In this document: positions 1-6,826 of the stretch, piece by piece | Position numbering within the stretch: position 1 is the stretch's first letter | Layout: each line of letters starts with the position of its first letter | DNA from: Methanobacteriota archaeon | Lineage (GTDB): Archaea > Thermoplasmatota > Poseidoniia > Poseidoniales > Thalassarchaeaceae | DNA: 19,802 nt | Reading direction: 5' to 3' | Assembly (NCBI GenBank): GCA_002731195.1 | Contig: PCAI01000027.1 | Coordinates: 2,348-22,149, forward strand | Notes under the pieces: model-generated | Databases searched by the model: none | What the model was told of the DNA's origin: nothing | What the model saw: only the letters and a program-made list of their open reading frames with translations | Made by a program: the position numbers and the translations under genes

Positions 1-1184
1 GGGACCGTGGCTTCAGCGTATGAATAGAGTAATTTAGCCCCATGACGTATTATTCCTCCCCATTCTTGGCTTGCTCCAGGTAAAAAACCTGGGACATCGA
101 CGAATGTAATTAATGGTATATTGAATGAATCACAAAATCTAACAAATCTAGCGGCCTTTGTTGATGCATCAATGTCTAAGCAACCTGCAAGAAATTTAGG
201 CTGATTACCAATTATGCCCACGGTATGCCCCCCAAGTCTACCATAACCAACTACTATGTTGGGTGCAAAATCCGACTGAATTTCCAAGAATGCACCATCG
301 TCCAGCACCTCTTCTATCACTTCATTAATGTCATAAGGCAAACTAGAGTCATTAGGTATTATTGAATCTAAAACATCACATGATCTATCATGCGGGTCTT
401 GACTATTCTTTGTAGGTGCCTTTTCTAAGTTATTACTTGGTAAATAACCAACTAATTCCTGTACAAGATCCAAAGCTTCTTGATCGTTTTCTGCAGTAAA
501 ATGCGTTACTCCTGACTTAGAAGCATGAGTATTGGCTCCTCCTAAATCTTCGAAAGTTACTTCTTCGTTTGTTACAGTTTTTATCACTTCAGGGCCAGTG
601 ATAAACATATGCGAAGTCTTATCGACCATTATTACAAAATCAGTTATTGCAGGAGAATATACTGCACCTCCTGCACAAGGGCCCATTATTACAGATATTT
701 GAGGGATCACTCCACTCGCACGAACATTTCTGAAAAATATTTCTGCATATGATCCTAAACTTGCTACTCCTTCTTGTATTCTCGCCCCGCCGCTATCATT
801 CAAACCAATTACTGGTGCTCCAGTTTTAATGGCCATATCTAAGATTTTACATATTTTTAAACCATGCATTTCTCCTAGTGATCCTCCATAAACTGTGAAA
901 TCTTGAGCAAAGCAGTACACCAGTTTACCGTTAATTGTTCCATGCCCACATATCACTCCATCTCCTGGGATGATATTTCTTTCCATATCAAAGTCTTGGC
1001 ATCTATGTTCAACTAGCGAGTCTATTTCCATAAAGCTCTCAGAATCCAATAAATGAGTTATTCTTTCTCTTGCAGTCATTTTTCCTTTGGCATGCTGTGC
1101 CGAAATTCTTTCATGGCCTCCTCCTGCTTTAGAGCGAGCCTTTCTTCGCCGAAGGTCCTCAGTTCGTTCATCAATGTCGGACAT
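1..1184 (-). CDS. pccB: acyl-CoA (propionyl-CoA) carboxylase, carboxyltransferase subunit, partial
   Basis: This is the biotin-dependent carboxyltransferase that moves the carboxyl group from carboxybiotin to propionyl-CoA or acetyl-CoA in the cytoplasm. About 394 N-terminal residues are visible; the usual length is about 515, so the C-terminus lies beyond base 1. I translated it by hand from the reverse complement. It starts MSDIDERTEDLRRRK and shows the N-domain motif NDSGGARIQEGVASLGSYAE, the CoA/oxyanion motif GPCAGGAVYSPA, and the C-domain motif PGFLPGASQEWGGIIRHGAK, all typical of PccB/MmdA. The start is the ATG whose first base is 1184; no better start lies upstream. It diverges from the methylmalonyl-CoA mutase small subunit, which supports propionyl-CoA as substrate, although acetyl-CoA or both remain possible because many archaeal enzymes are promiscuous. 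Confidence 0.93.
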   Translation of the reverse strand, partial: MSDIDERTEDLRRRKARSKAGGGHERISAQHAKGKMTARERITHLLDSESFMEIDSLVEHRCQDFDMERNIIPGDGVICGHGTINGKLVYCFAQDFTVYGGSLGEMHGLKICKILDMAIKTGAPVIGLNDSGGARIQEGVASLGSYAEIFFRNVRASGVIPQISVIMGPCAGGAVYSPAITDFVIMVDKTSHMFITGPEVIKTVTNEEVTFEDLGGANTHASKSGVTHFTAENDQEALDLVQELVGYLPSNNLEKAPTKNSQDPHDRSCDVLDSIIPNDSSLPYDINEVIEEVLDDGAFLEIQSDFAPNIVVGYGRLGGHTVGIIGNQPKFLAGCLDIDASTKAARFVRFCDSFNIPLITFVDVPGFLPGASQEWGGIIRHGAKLLYSYAEATV

Positions 1185-1235
1185 GTCTGAACGTTGATTA
1201 AGTAAGGCCGCCCTTGAGCATTCCTACTAACTTTG

Positions 1236-1248
1236 TCAAAATACCTCA
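1236..1248 (+). promoter_or_regulatory. weak TATA-like box before the mutase operon
   Basis: The 113-bp gap between the divergent carboxyltransferase and mutase genes contains an A-rich box (GTCAAAATACCTC) about 50-60 bp before the mutase ATG. At a usual TATA-to-start distance of about 25 bp this would give a leader of roughly 30 nt. The match is weak and no clear upstream purine element is visible. Confidence 0.3.
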
Positions 1249-1297
1249 TCTTGCGGTTGTTTGAAAATGGGATACGACCTCGCCAGTATGGATAGGG

Positions 1298-1735
1298 ATG
1301 CGTGTAGTTATAGCCAAACCAGGACTAGATGGACATGACAGAGGTGCAAAAGTAATAACTAGAGTTCTTAGAGATGGAGGCCATGAAGTAATCTATACTG
1401 GGATACGTAAAACTCCAGAACAGATCGTTAGTATACTAATTGACGAGGATGCAGATGCACTAGGATTATCTTCTCTCTCGGGGGCACACGAAGTACTTAT
1501 ACCGAAAATTTGTGAGAAAATGAGAACGGCCGGTTTATCGGATGTTATCGTTTTTGCAGGGGGGATAATTCCTGAAAAAGATCATGTATCATTATATGAT
1601 TCGGGAGTTAGAGCGATATTTGGGCCAGGCACACATTCAGAAACTATTATTGATTTTTTAATCGAAATTTCTCAAAGGAAAAAAAGAGGAGAACCAACAG
1701 GAGTTGGTGAAGAAATCGGGTGGCATTGGGATTGA
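1298..1735 (+). CDS. mcmA2: methylmalonyl-CoA mutase, B12-binding small subunit
   Basis: This 145-residue protein is the stand-alone cobalamin-binding subunit of methylmalonyl-CoA mutase, which interconverts methylmalonyl-CoA and succinyl-CoA in the cytoplasm. The DxHxxG signature is complete at residues 11-16 (DGHDRG), so His13 would be the lower axial cobalt ligand. The flanking RVVIAKPGLDGHDRGAKV, the LSSLSGAH segment and the FAGGIIP segment are the usual base-off B12 pocket elements. Its length is normal for the split archaeal form. The catalytic large subunit is not in this window and must be encoded elsewhere. The ATG at 1298 is used; the nearby ATGs at 1267 and 1288 are out of frame. 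Its end overlaps the GTG start of meaB by 16 bases, which implies translational coupling. Confidence 0.95.
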   Translation: MRVVIAKPGLDGHDRGAKVITRVLRDGGHEVIYTGIRKTPEQIVSILIDEDADALGLSSLSGAHEVLIPKICEKMRTAGLSDVIVFAGGIIPEKDHVSLYDSGVRAIFGPGTHSETIIDFLIEISQRKKRGEPTGVGEEIGWHWD

Positions 1736-2589
1736 ATTCAGAATCTGAGTTATTAAATCTAGCGTTAAATGGAGATAGAAGGTCTTTAGCCAAAATACTT
1801 ACAAGGATTGAATCCGGATTTGAACCAACTGTATCTGTGCAAAATCCTTGGACATTAGGAGTTACTGGCCCTCCTGGAGCAGGAAAGTCGACATTAATCG
1901 GTGCTCTGATATCCAAGTGGCTAAAAAGAGGTGAAAAAATTGCAGTTTTAGCAGTCGACCCGTCATCTCCAAAATCCGGAGGTGCACTTTTAGCAGACAG
2001 AATTAGAATGCAAGGCACAGAATCATCTGATTCTATATACATAAGATCCATCGCATCTCGTAATCACCCAGGCGGATTATCGCTATTTATCGGCCATATG
2101 ATAAATGTTTTATCGGCCTCTGGATGGTCAAGGATAATAATTGAAACCGTGGGTTCCGGACAATCTCAAACTAGGATAGTGGCATTTGCAGATCGTATAT
2201 TATTAGTTGAGGGACCAGATAGGGGAGATATAATACAGGCCGAAAAGGCAGGTATTTTGGAGTTGGCAGATATAGTTACAGTGAATAAATCAGATTTACC
2301 TAATTCAAAATTAGCATACAACTCATTAAATTCTTCGTTATCCTTGAATCAAAATAATTCTATTAGTACACATCTCGTTTCTGCATTAAATGGAGATGGG
2401 ATTGATGATCTATTCTCTTCCATCGAGAAGTGCCCCAAATCAACACAAAGAGAAATTATCAGACAGAAAGAAAGGCTACTATCATTATGGGATTCCCGAC
2501 TTCTAAACTATCATGGATTAAATCAACTCCTTGAACAACTATCTACCGGAAGTATAACACTTGATGAAGCAGTCGATATGATTCAGTAG
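1720..2589 (+). CDS. meaB: MeaB/ArgK-family GTPase, mutase chaperone
   Basis: This 289-residue G3E GTPase protects and reactivates the B12 mutase and gates cofactor loading. Walker A is GPPGAGKST at residues 50-58, the Mg/switch region is DPSSPKSGG at about 80-88, the ETVGSGQS motif lies at 142-149, and the guanine-specificity motif is NKSD at 199-202. It is somewhat shorter than typical MeaB (about 310-340), mainly at the termini. The switch motif reads GQSQ where most homologues have GQSE, a small but visible difference. The start taken is GTG at 1720, overlapping the mutase gene; TTG codons at 1726 and 1732 are alternatives. Its place directly after the mutase small subunit is the classic arrangement and makes the function firm. 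Confidence 0.93.
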   Translation: MALGLNSESELLNLALNGDRRSLAKILTRIESGFEPTVSVQNPWTLGVTGPPGAGKSTLIGALISKWLKRGEKIAVLAVDPSSPKSGGALLADRIRMQGTESSDSIYIRSIASRNHPGGLSLFIGHMINVLSASGWSRIIIETVGSGQSQTRIVAFADRILLVEGPDRGDIIQAEKAGILELADIVTVNKSDLPNSKLAYNSLNSSLSLNQNNSISTHLVSALNGDGIDDLFSSIEKCPKSTQREIIRQKERLLSLWDSRLLNYHGLNQLLEQLSTGSITLDEAVDMIQ

Positions 2590-2610
2590 AGGAAAAGATG
2601 AGGTGTCCGG

Positions 2611-3258
2611 ATGAATGATCAAATAGGTGATAATCTAACTATAGACCATGTATCGCATTCTATAGGCGGTTTTGGTGGACATGCTTTTCGTAGACTAACT
2701 CACATCTCTATGTTTACAATACCTTTACTTTATTACCAAAGTGGTAATGAAATAGCTTCATATGTTGATCTAAACTCTCAACAATTTGTCAGTTTAGTAT
2801 GCATTACTATTTTATTAATCGAGGCCATTAGACTAAAATCTGGAGTAGTAATTATAGGCCAAAGAGAATATGAATCAACTCAAATATCTGCTTTGGCATG
2901 GGGCGCACTTTCTGTTTCTTTAGTATTTTTGATTGTTCCTGAACAAAATTATGATGGTTTAAAATCAGGAATGTATGGTATGCCTTTGATATTCGGACTA
3001 ACATTTGTTGATCCTCTTATGGGTGAGATAAAAAGACAAAAAAAAGATATTAAGATGGCCATAATAGCTGGTCTTCTTTGCTCATATTCTATTTGGTTGG
3101 GATGTTCCTTTTGGTTAGACACTCCTCTAATTATATCTATCCTTCTGGCGCCTTTAACGGTATTAGGGGAATTACCTCAGGTAAGATATATCGACGATAA
3201 TGCTACAATGATATTATTTCCGTTAGCCGCATTAATGATATTATTGCCCTTTGTATAG
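2611..3258 (+). CDS. SEC59/DGK1/VTE5-like membrane CTP-dependent lipid kinase (putative)
   Basis: A 215-residue protein with about six or seven hydrophobic segments. It resembles the dolichol kinase/diacylglycerol kinase/phytol kinase family. An Arg-Arg-Leu-Thr-His motif lies before the first membrane segment (residues 27-31), a VDPLMGE motif at 133-139 fits the family's GD-P-A-x-x-G loop, a Glu sits at 187, and an Asp-Asp-Asn motif at 195-197 opens the last helix. Such enzymes use CTP to phosphorylate isoprenoid alcohols or diacylglycerols at the membrane; the substrate cannot be told here. A GAGGTG ribosome site about 5 nt before the ATG at 2611 fixes the start. It follows meaB by 21 nt and is probably co-transcribed, although no metabolic link to the mutase is obvious. 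The family call rests on pattern matching and is moderate. Confidence 0.55.
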   Translation: MNDQIGDNLTIDHVSHSIGGFGGHAFRRLTHISMFTIPLLYYQSGNEIASYVDLNSQQFVSLVCITILLIEAIRLKSGVVIIGQREYESTQISALAWGALSVSLVFLIVPEQNYDGLKSGMYGMPLIFGLTFVDPLMGEIKRQKKDIKMAIIAGLLCSYSIWLGCSFWLDTPLIISILLAPLTVLGELPQVRYIDDNATMILFPLAALMILLPFV

Positions 3259-3310
3259 AATTCCACCCGTCATCTTTACATTGCAACTAACTTTGGGTTT
3301 AACGTTGGCC

Positions 3311-3415
3311 ATGACATCTGAGGATGAAGTACCTGAATTATCGCAAAATGTATATCTACTAATTTGGGCATTGGCTTCATTCGCCTCTATGGTTATTTTC
3401 ATTCGCTTCTTTTGA
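3311..3415 (+). CDS. possible 34-residue single-helix membrane protein
   Basis: A short open frame lies between the kinase-like gene and asparagine synthetase. It starts with ATG and has an acidic N-terminus (MTSEDEVPELSQ), then one hydrophobic stretch of about 20 residues (YLLIWALASFASMVIFIRFF), then TGA. The composition is typical of a small single-pass membrane protein with an outside acidic tail. No clear ribosome site precedes it and no homologue is recognised, so it may not be expressed. It fills most of an otherwise empty 232-base gap, and its hydrophobic profile is the only support. Confidence 0.35.
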   Translation: MTSEDEVPELSQNVYLLIWALASFASMVIFIRFF

Positions 3416-3456
3416 TTTTAGAATTCTTATTACTGAAAATACAGTGATAAGCATAA

Positions 3457-3464
3457 TTTTATCT
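3457..3464 (+). promoter_or_regulatory. TATA-like box of asparagine synthetase
   Basis: An AT-rich box (TTTTATCT within ATAATTTTATCTATTC) is centred about 30 bp before the ATG at 3491. Standard archaeal spacing would place transcription start within a few bases of the ATG, so the mRNA would be leaderless or nearly so. That fits the lack of a Shine-Dalgarno sequence before this gene. Confidence 0.4.
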
Positions 3465-3490
3465 ATTCTTGTTTTTTCGTATATACATAT

Positions 3491-5356
3491 ATGTGCGGCA
3501 TAATTGGATTGTTTGGTAATGCGGATCCATTAGTTGCAAAATCTATGTTATCATCTTTAAAACATCGTGGGCCAAATGGCAGTGATGTTTTCTCTGATTT
3601 TATAGGTAATGGAACAATATCACTGGGACATGCTAGACTCTCCATAGTGGATTTAGAAAATTCTAAACAACCATTGGGATCCGATCACGGCTCTGTCCTT
3701 ATTCAAAATGGTCAGATATATAATTATAAATCAATAAGATCTAAAATACATAATTACCCATGGAGAACAAAAGGCGATGGAGAAGTAATATTGGCATTGA
3801 CTAAGAATTTATTGAAAATGAGAGATAAATCTTCTTCATATCCTGAAGGGAAATTAAAAGGACAAATTAGAGTATCAAAAAATTACCTCGATATCAATAA
3901 TCCTGCAAGAATTCACAATTCATGGATAAATAGACTCAATGGAATGTGGGGGTTTGCACTATGGGATTCTAGGGGTCAAGAATTAATCCTAAGCCGTGAC
4001 GCAATGGGGATAAAACCACTTTTCCGAACTGTATTGGATGATGGTACCTTACTCTTCGCGTCAGAAATAAAGGCATTTTACCAGCACCCTGATTTCTTAA
4101 GGAGGCCCGATATTAATGCTATTTATGCCCGTTTGGCTTATGAATATCCACTTGATAACACAACTCTATTCGCAGGAGTCACTCAAGTAGAGCCTGGCAC
4201 AATAGAAACATGGTCTTTAGATTCAGAGGGCAGAGCAGTCTTGACTGGAATTAGTAAATTTTCTTCAGAAAAAATTTCTCCAAGTGAAAATTGGGACCCT
4301 ACTTCTGGATCTAAAATATTACTCGATAGTCTAAGTTCCGGCGTTCAAGATCGTTTCATGTCTGATGTTCCAATAGGCATTGTTCTTTCAGGAGGATTAG
4401 ATTCTAGTCTTATCGCCGCTTTGTCTCATGATGCCGCTGTTGCCACAGGTGTCAACAAACCTGAATGTTGGACCATCGCCGGAAGTGAAGATAATCCTGA
4501 TTATGTTTTTTCAGAATCAGTTGCAAATAATTTAGATTTGAAATTTAATTCTAAAATCATAGAAGGAGATATCTTCCATAGACAAATGCCAAATTTCTCT
4601 TGGCATGGAGAAGATTTGGATATTTCGGTTCTTTTCTGGCAGCCGTTATTCCAAGAAATGTCAAAATACGTTTCTGTTGGATTGTGCGGCCAAGGTGCTG
4701 ATGAATTACATGCTGGTTATCGGAGATATAAGAATTTAGACGAACATTATAATTTAATAAAATCAAGACTAGATATAAAAAACTCCTCTCTAAAATTAGA
4801 TATCTCCACCGGACTAGGTAATCCATGGCGTGATAAAAAAATATTTTATGACAACAATTATTCGGATTTACTTTCCACTCTTCAATTTGAGATAGAAAGA
4901 GGGCAACTATCAAATTTTCAATTAAGATTAGCCGATCGTCATAGTATGGCATTTGGCCTAGAGGCAAGAGTTCCATTTCTTAGCAATCTACATCGGCAAG
5001 AATCTCATAAAGTGCCCTTGAACTGGAAAGTATCTAGTGAAGATGAGAAAATGGCTTTACGTAAAGCAGCACGTTTGACAAAATTGCCGAAAACAGTAAC
5101 TGATAGGCCGAAGTTACCTGCGGGAACAGCTACTACGCCGAATTTATTGAATTCATTCATGGATGAATTGATTCCACATGCCAAGGAGTGGAGTGGCGAA
5201 TATGGAGTTTTATCTGAGCAATTAAGAAAACAACCAGACATGGCGATAGGATTAAGATTGTTTCATTCTATCCATATGACGGAGAGAGATGGCAATTTTA
5301 ATGATACTGACTTAATGAGTTTACTCGAAGATGTGGGTTCATGGATTGTTGATTAA
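3491..5356 (+). CDS. asnB: asparagine synthetase (glutamine-hydrolysing)
   Basis: This 621-residue cytoplasmic enzyme makes asparagine from aspartate, ATP and glutamine. It has an N-terminal class II glutaminase domain with Cys2 as nucleophile after Met removal (MCGIIGLFG), HRGPNG, an NGQIYN variant of the usual NGEIYN, and LSRDAMGIKPLF. The synthetase domain follows, with the ATP pyrophosphatase loop SGGLDSS at 300-306, a GQGADELHAGYRRY motif and a C-terminal GLEARVPFL segment. A stretch of about 40 residues at roughly 110-150, between GDGEVILAL and NGMWGFALWD, is longer than in bacterial AsnB and looks like an insertion. No ribosome site precedes the ATG, consistent with a leaderless transcript. 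Its 3' end overlaps the convergent alkyltransferase gene by 18 bp. Confidence 0.93.
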   Translation: MCGIIGLFGNADPLVAKSMLSSLKHRGPNGSDVFSDFIGNGTISLGHARLSIVDLENSKQPLGSDHGSVLIQNGQIYNYKSIRSKIHNYPWRTKGDGEVILALTKNLLKMRDKSSSYPEGKLKGQIRVSKNYLDINNPARIHNSWINRLNGMWGFALWDSRGQELILSRDAMGIKPLFRTVLDDGTLLFASEIKAFYQHPDFLRRPDINAIYARLAYEYPLDNTTLFAGVTQVEPGTIETWSLDSEGRAVLTGISKFSSEKISPSENWDPTSGSKILLDSLSSGVQDRFMSDVPIGIVLSGGLDSSLIAALSHDAAVATGVNKPECWTIAGSEDNPDYVFSESVANNLDLKFNSKIIEGDIFHRQMPNFSWHGEDLDISVLFWQPLFQEMSKYVSVGLCGQGADELHAGYRRYKNLDEHYNLIKSRLDIKNSSLKLDISTGLGNPWRDKKIFYDNNYSDLLSTLQFEIERGQLSNFQLRLADRHSMAFGLEARVPFLSNLHRQESHKVPLNWKVSSEDEKMALRKAARLTKLPKTVTDRPKLPAGTATTPNLLNSFMDELIPHAKEWSGEYGVLSEQLRKQPDMAIGLRLFHSIHMTERDGNFNDTDLMSLLEDVGSWIVD

Positions 5357-5863
5357 TAATTTACCATTAAAAATCTCAGTGCCCTCATGTCTTAGGAGTA
5401 ATTTTTTACTTTCTTCTCCTCCTTTTACACTGTATTTTCCTATTGTTTTATCTTTTTTCACTACTCTGTGACAAGGAATAATAATTGGCCATGGATTCTT
5501 TGCCAAAGCCGTCCCAATCGCCCTCATAGATTCTTTATTTTCTATTAAAATTGCTAATTCTCCGTAAGAAATAGTTTCTCCAAAAGATATATTTTCCACT
5601 AATTCGCTTAGAACCTTTTTCTGAAATACCGTCATTCTTCGGTAATCCAGACAAGGCCTCTCAATTTCAATGCCATTAAAATATGAAAATATCCATTCTT
5701 CAGCCTTGTCAAGATGCTTCTTTCCTGTTAAATTATTTTCTATGTAATTCTCCGATGTTACCTTTGTTATTCCTGATTCAGATGAAATAATACAAAATTC
5801 ACCAATTGGTGTATTTATTTTCCTGATGCCTTTATCAAACATTTTAGATTTTCTTTCATTCAT
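5339..5863 (-). CDS. ogt: O6-alkylguanine-DNA alkyltransferase
   Basis: This suicide DNA-repair protein transfers alkyl groups from O6-alkylguanine to its own cysteine. With the start chosen here it is 174 residues. It has a short N-terminal domain and a C-terminal alkyltransferase domain. The latter carries TVFQKKV, SFGETISYGELA, the MRAIGTALAKNP segment with the base-flipping Arg114, and the active-site PCHRV with Cys131. A longer frame runs upstream to 5914 but would overlap the preceding membrane-protein gene by about 60 bases. I therefore favour the ATG at 5863, with 5869 and 5842 as alternatives. It is the last gene of a three-gene minus-strand operon after a ferredoxin and a small membrane protein, and overlaps its upstream neighbour by a few bases. 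No link between DNA repair and ferredoxin is evident. Confidence 0.9.
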   Translation of the reverse strand: MNERKSKMFDKGIRKINTPIGEFCIISSESGITKVTSENYIENNLTGKKHLDKAEEWIFSYFNGIEIERPCLDYRRMTVFQKKVLSELVENISFGETISYGELAILIENKESMRAIGTALAKNPWPIIIPCHRVVKKDKTIGKYSVKGGEESKKLLLRHEGTEIFNGKLLINNP

Positions 5864-6143
5864 CTTCATAATTTTCAAGACTCTTATTATTTTCTTCCAT
5901 TCCTGTAATTTCATAGTTTGATGGAAACAATGCGATTACTACTCCTGCTATTAATAATAACAAACCTATGCCAAATGATTTTTGTACCACCATTAATTCT
6001 AGTCCAATAGCAAATAGTATCAATCCTCCTACATTAGAAACCCAAACTAAGGTTTTGAAAGTCGATAATGAAACTCCACTGGGATTTTCCACTCCCTTTG
6101 GACCGAACTCTGCACCAAATCTAAGAGAGTTATTGTCTTCCAT
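5856..6143 (-). CDS. small two-helix membrane protein, unknown function
   Basis: A 95-residue protein of unknown function. Its N-terminus (MEDNNSLRFGAEFGPKGVEN) is polar. Two hydrophobic helices follow, at about residues 33-50 and 55-72, with a very short loop between them, and then a highly acidic tail ending in NYEDE. I recognise no family. The start lies 6 nt after the ferredoxin stop and the end overlaps the alkyltransferase start region, so it is translated within the same operon. A helical-hairpin membrane protein next to a ferredoxin could be a membrane partner, but nothing in the sequence shows this. Confidence 0.75.
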   Translation of the reverse strand: MEDNNSLRFGAEFGPKGVENPSGVSLSTFKTLVWVSNVGGLILFAIGLELMVVQKSFGIGLLLLIAGVVIALFPSNYEITGMEENNKSLENYEDE

Positions 6144-6149
6144 ATATGT

Positions 6150-6482
6150 TCACCTGTCTATCATAATAATTGCATCAGTGGGACATGCCAATACACATAT
6201 TTTACATCCCGTACAAGGCTCTCTTAAAATTCTAGCTTTTTTATTACTATCGACGCCCATTATTGGGCTTTTCATGGGTGTTTTGTAAACTTCAATAGCA
6301 TCATCATCACAAACAATTGTGCATTGATCGCATCCTATGCATAATTCTTCCTTTACCCACGCTACTGTTTCAAGCCCTCCTTTTATCTTTGCTCTTTCTT
6401 CTGAACGCATTGCATTTAGCATCATTCTTATCCTTTTCTGCTCAATATTTCTCCTAGCAGCAAGGTCGCGCTGTTCAGTCAC
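6150..6482 (-). CDS. 2[4Fe-4S] ferredoxin with basic N-terminal extension
   Basis: A 110-residue cytoplasmic electron carrier with two four-cysteine motifs. The first is Cys48-x2-Cys51-x2-Cys54-x3-Cys58, lacking the usual trailing proline. The second is Cys90-x2-Cys93-x2-Cys96-x3-Cys100-Pro. The two are separated by about 30 residues, longer than in minimal clostridial ferredoxins. The first 35 residues are highly basic and helical (RRNIEQKRIRMMLNAMRSEER), suggesting a docking arm. The start is GTG at 6482, preceded on the minus strand by an AGGGGA-like ribosome site and a TATA box at 6519-6526. It lies only about 340 bp from the end of the HdrD-like fusion gene, so it is a conceivable partner for that complex. 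This is positional inference only. Confidence 0.88.
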   Translation of the reverse strand: MTEQRDLAARRNIEQKRIRMMLNAMRSEERAKIKGGLETVAWVKEELCIGCDQCTIVCDDDAIEVYKTPMKSPIMGVDSNKKARILREPCTGCKICVLACPTDAIIMIDR

Positions 6483-6518
6483 TTTACGTTCCCCTGTATG
6501 CCTGTTGACGGGCTATTG

Positions 6519-6526
6519 TTTATAAT
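6519..6526. promoter_or_regulatory. shared TATA box of a divergent gene pair
   Basis: TTTATAAT on the plus strand reads ATTATAAA on the minus strand, so the same eight bases can serve both directions. The plus-strand gene starts at 6563 and the minus-strand ferredoxin at 6482, each about 40 bp away. With a 25-bp TATA-to-start distance, each mRNA would have a leader of roughly 13-16 nt. Confidence 0.55.
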
Positions 6527-6562
6527 CGTCAGTTTCATTGCTTCTGCGACGGTCCGATAGAT

Positions 6563-6826
6563 ATGGGCAATCACTCCGTCGTATGGTGGAAAGATTCTCT
6601 TTCTATACTGGGGTTGTTACAAGGGATACTAATTTGGGTATTGATGGCTTATTTATTGAATTTAGAAGTTGCTTGGATTTCATTCGCATGTGGTGGTTTG
6701 ATTGGATTCTTCTTATGGCTAACAGCATTAGGTTATCAAAAACCACAAGTTGCTAAAATGACTTTGTGGGGAATTTTCTTTAATGCATTATTATCTATTT
6801 TTTCCGCTTATCTGGCTTTTAGTTAA
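6563..6826 (+). CDS. small three-helix membrane protein, unknown function
   Basis: An 87-residue hydrophobic protein with probable membrane helices at about residues 14-34, 37-56 and 66-86 and almost no soluble part. I recognise no family. The ATG at 6563 lies about 40 bp downstream of a good TATA box. The stop overlaps the end of the convergent 927-residue gene by 4 bases, and a run of eight T residues follows at once. Another frame starting at 6538 is ruled out because it shifts out of the hydrophobic pattern. The protein could be a minor subunit of the neighbouring membrane complex, but its opposite orientation argues against co-expression. Confidence 0.7.
   Translation: MGNHSVVWWKDSLSILGLLQGILIWVLMAYLLNLEVAWISFACGGLIGFFLWLTALGYQKPQVAKMTLWGIFFNALLSIFSAYLAFS

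Noticed and set aside
1647..2051. Open frame of 134 codons on the minus strand opposite meaB
   Set aside because: It lies wholly opposite two well-supported genes and its translation shows no domain.
4557..4976. Open frame of 139 codons opposite asparagine synthetase
   Set aside because: Antisense shadow of a clear enzyme; no ribosome site, promoter or recognisable motif.
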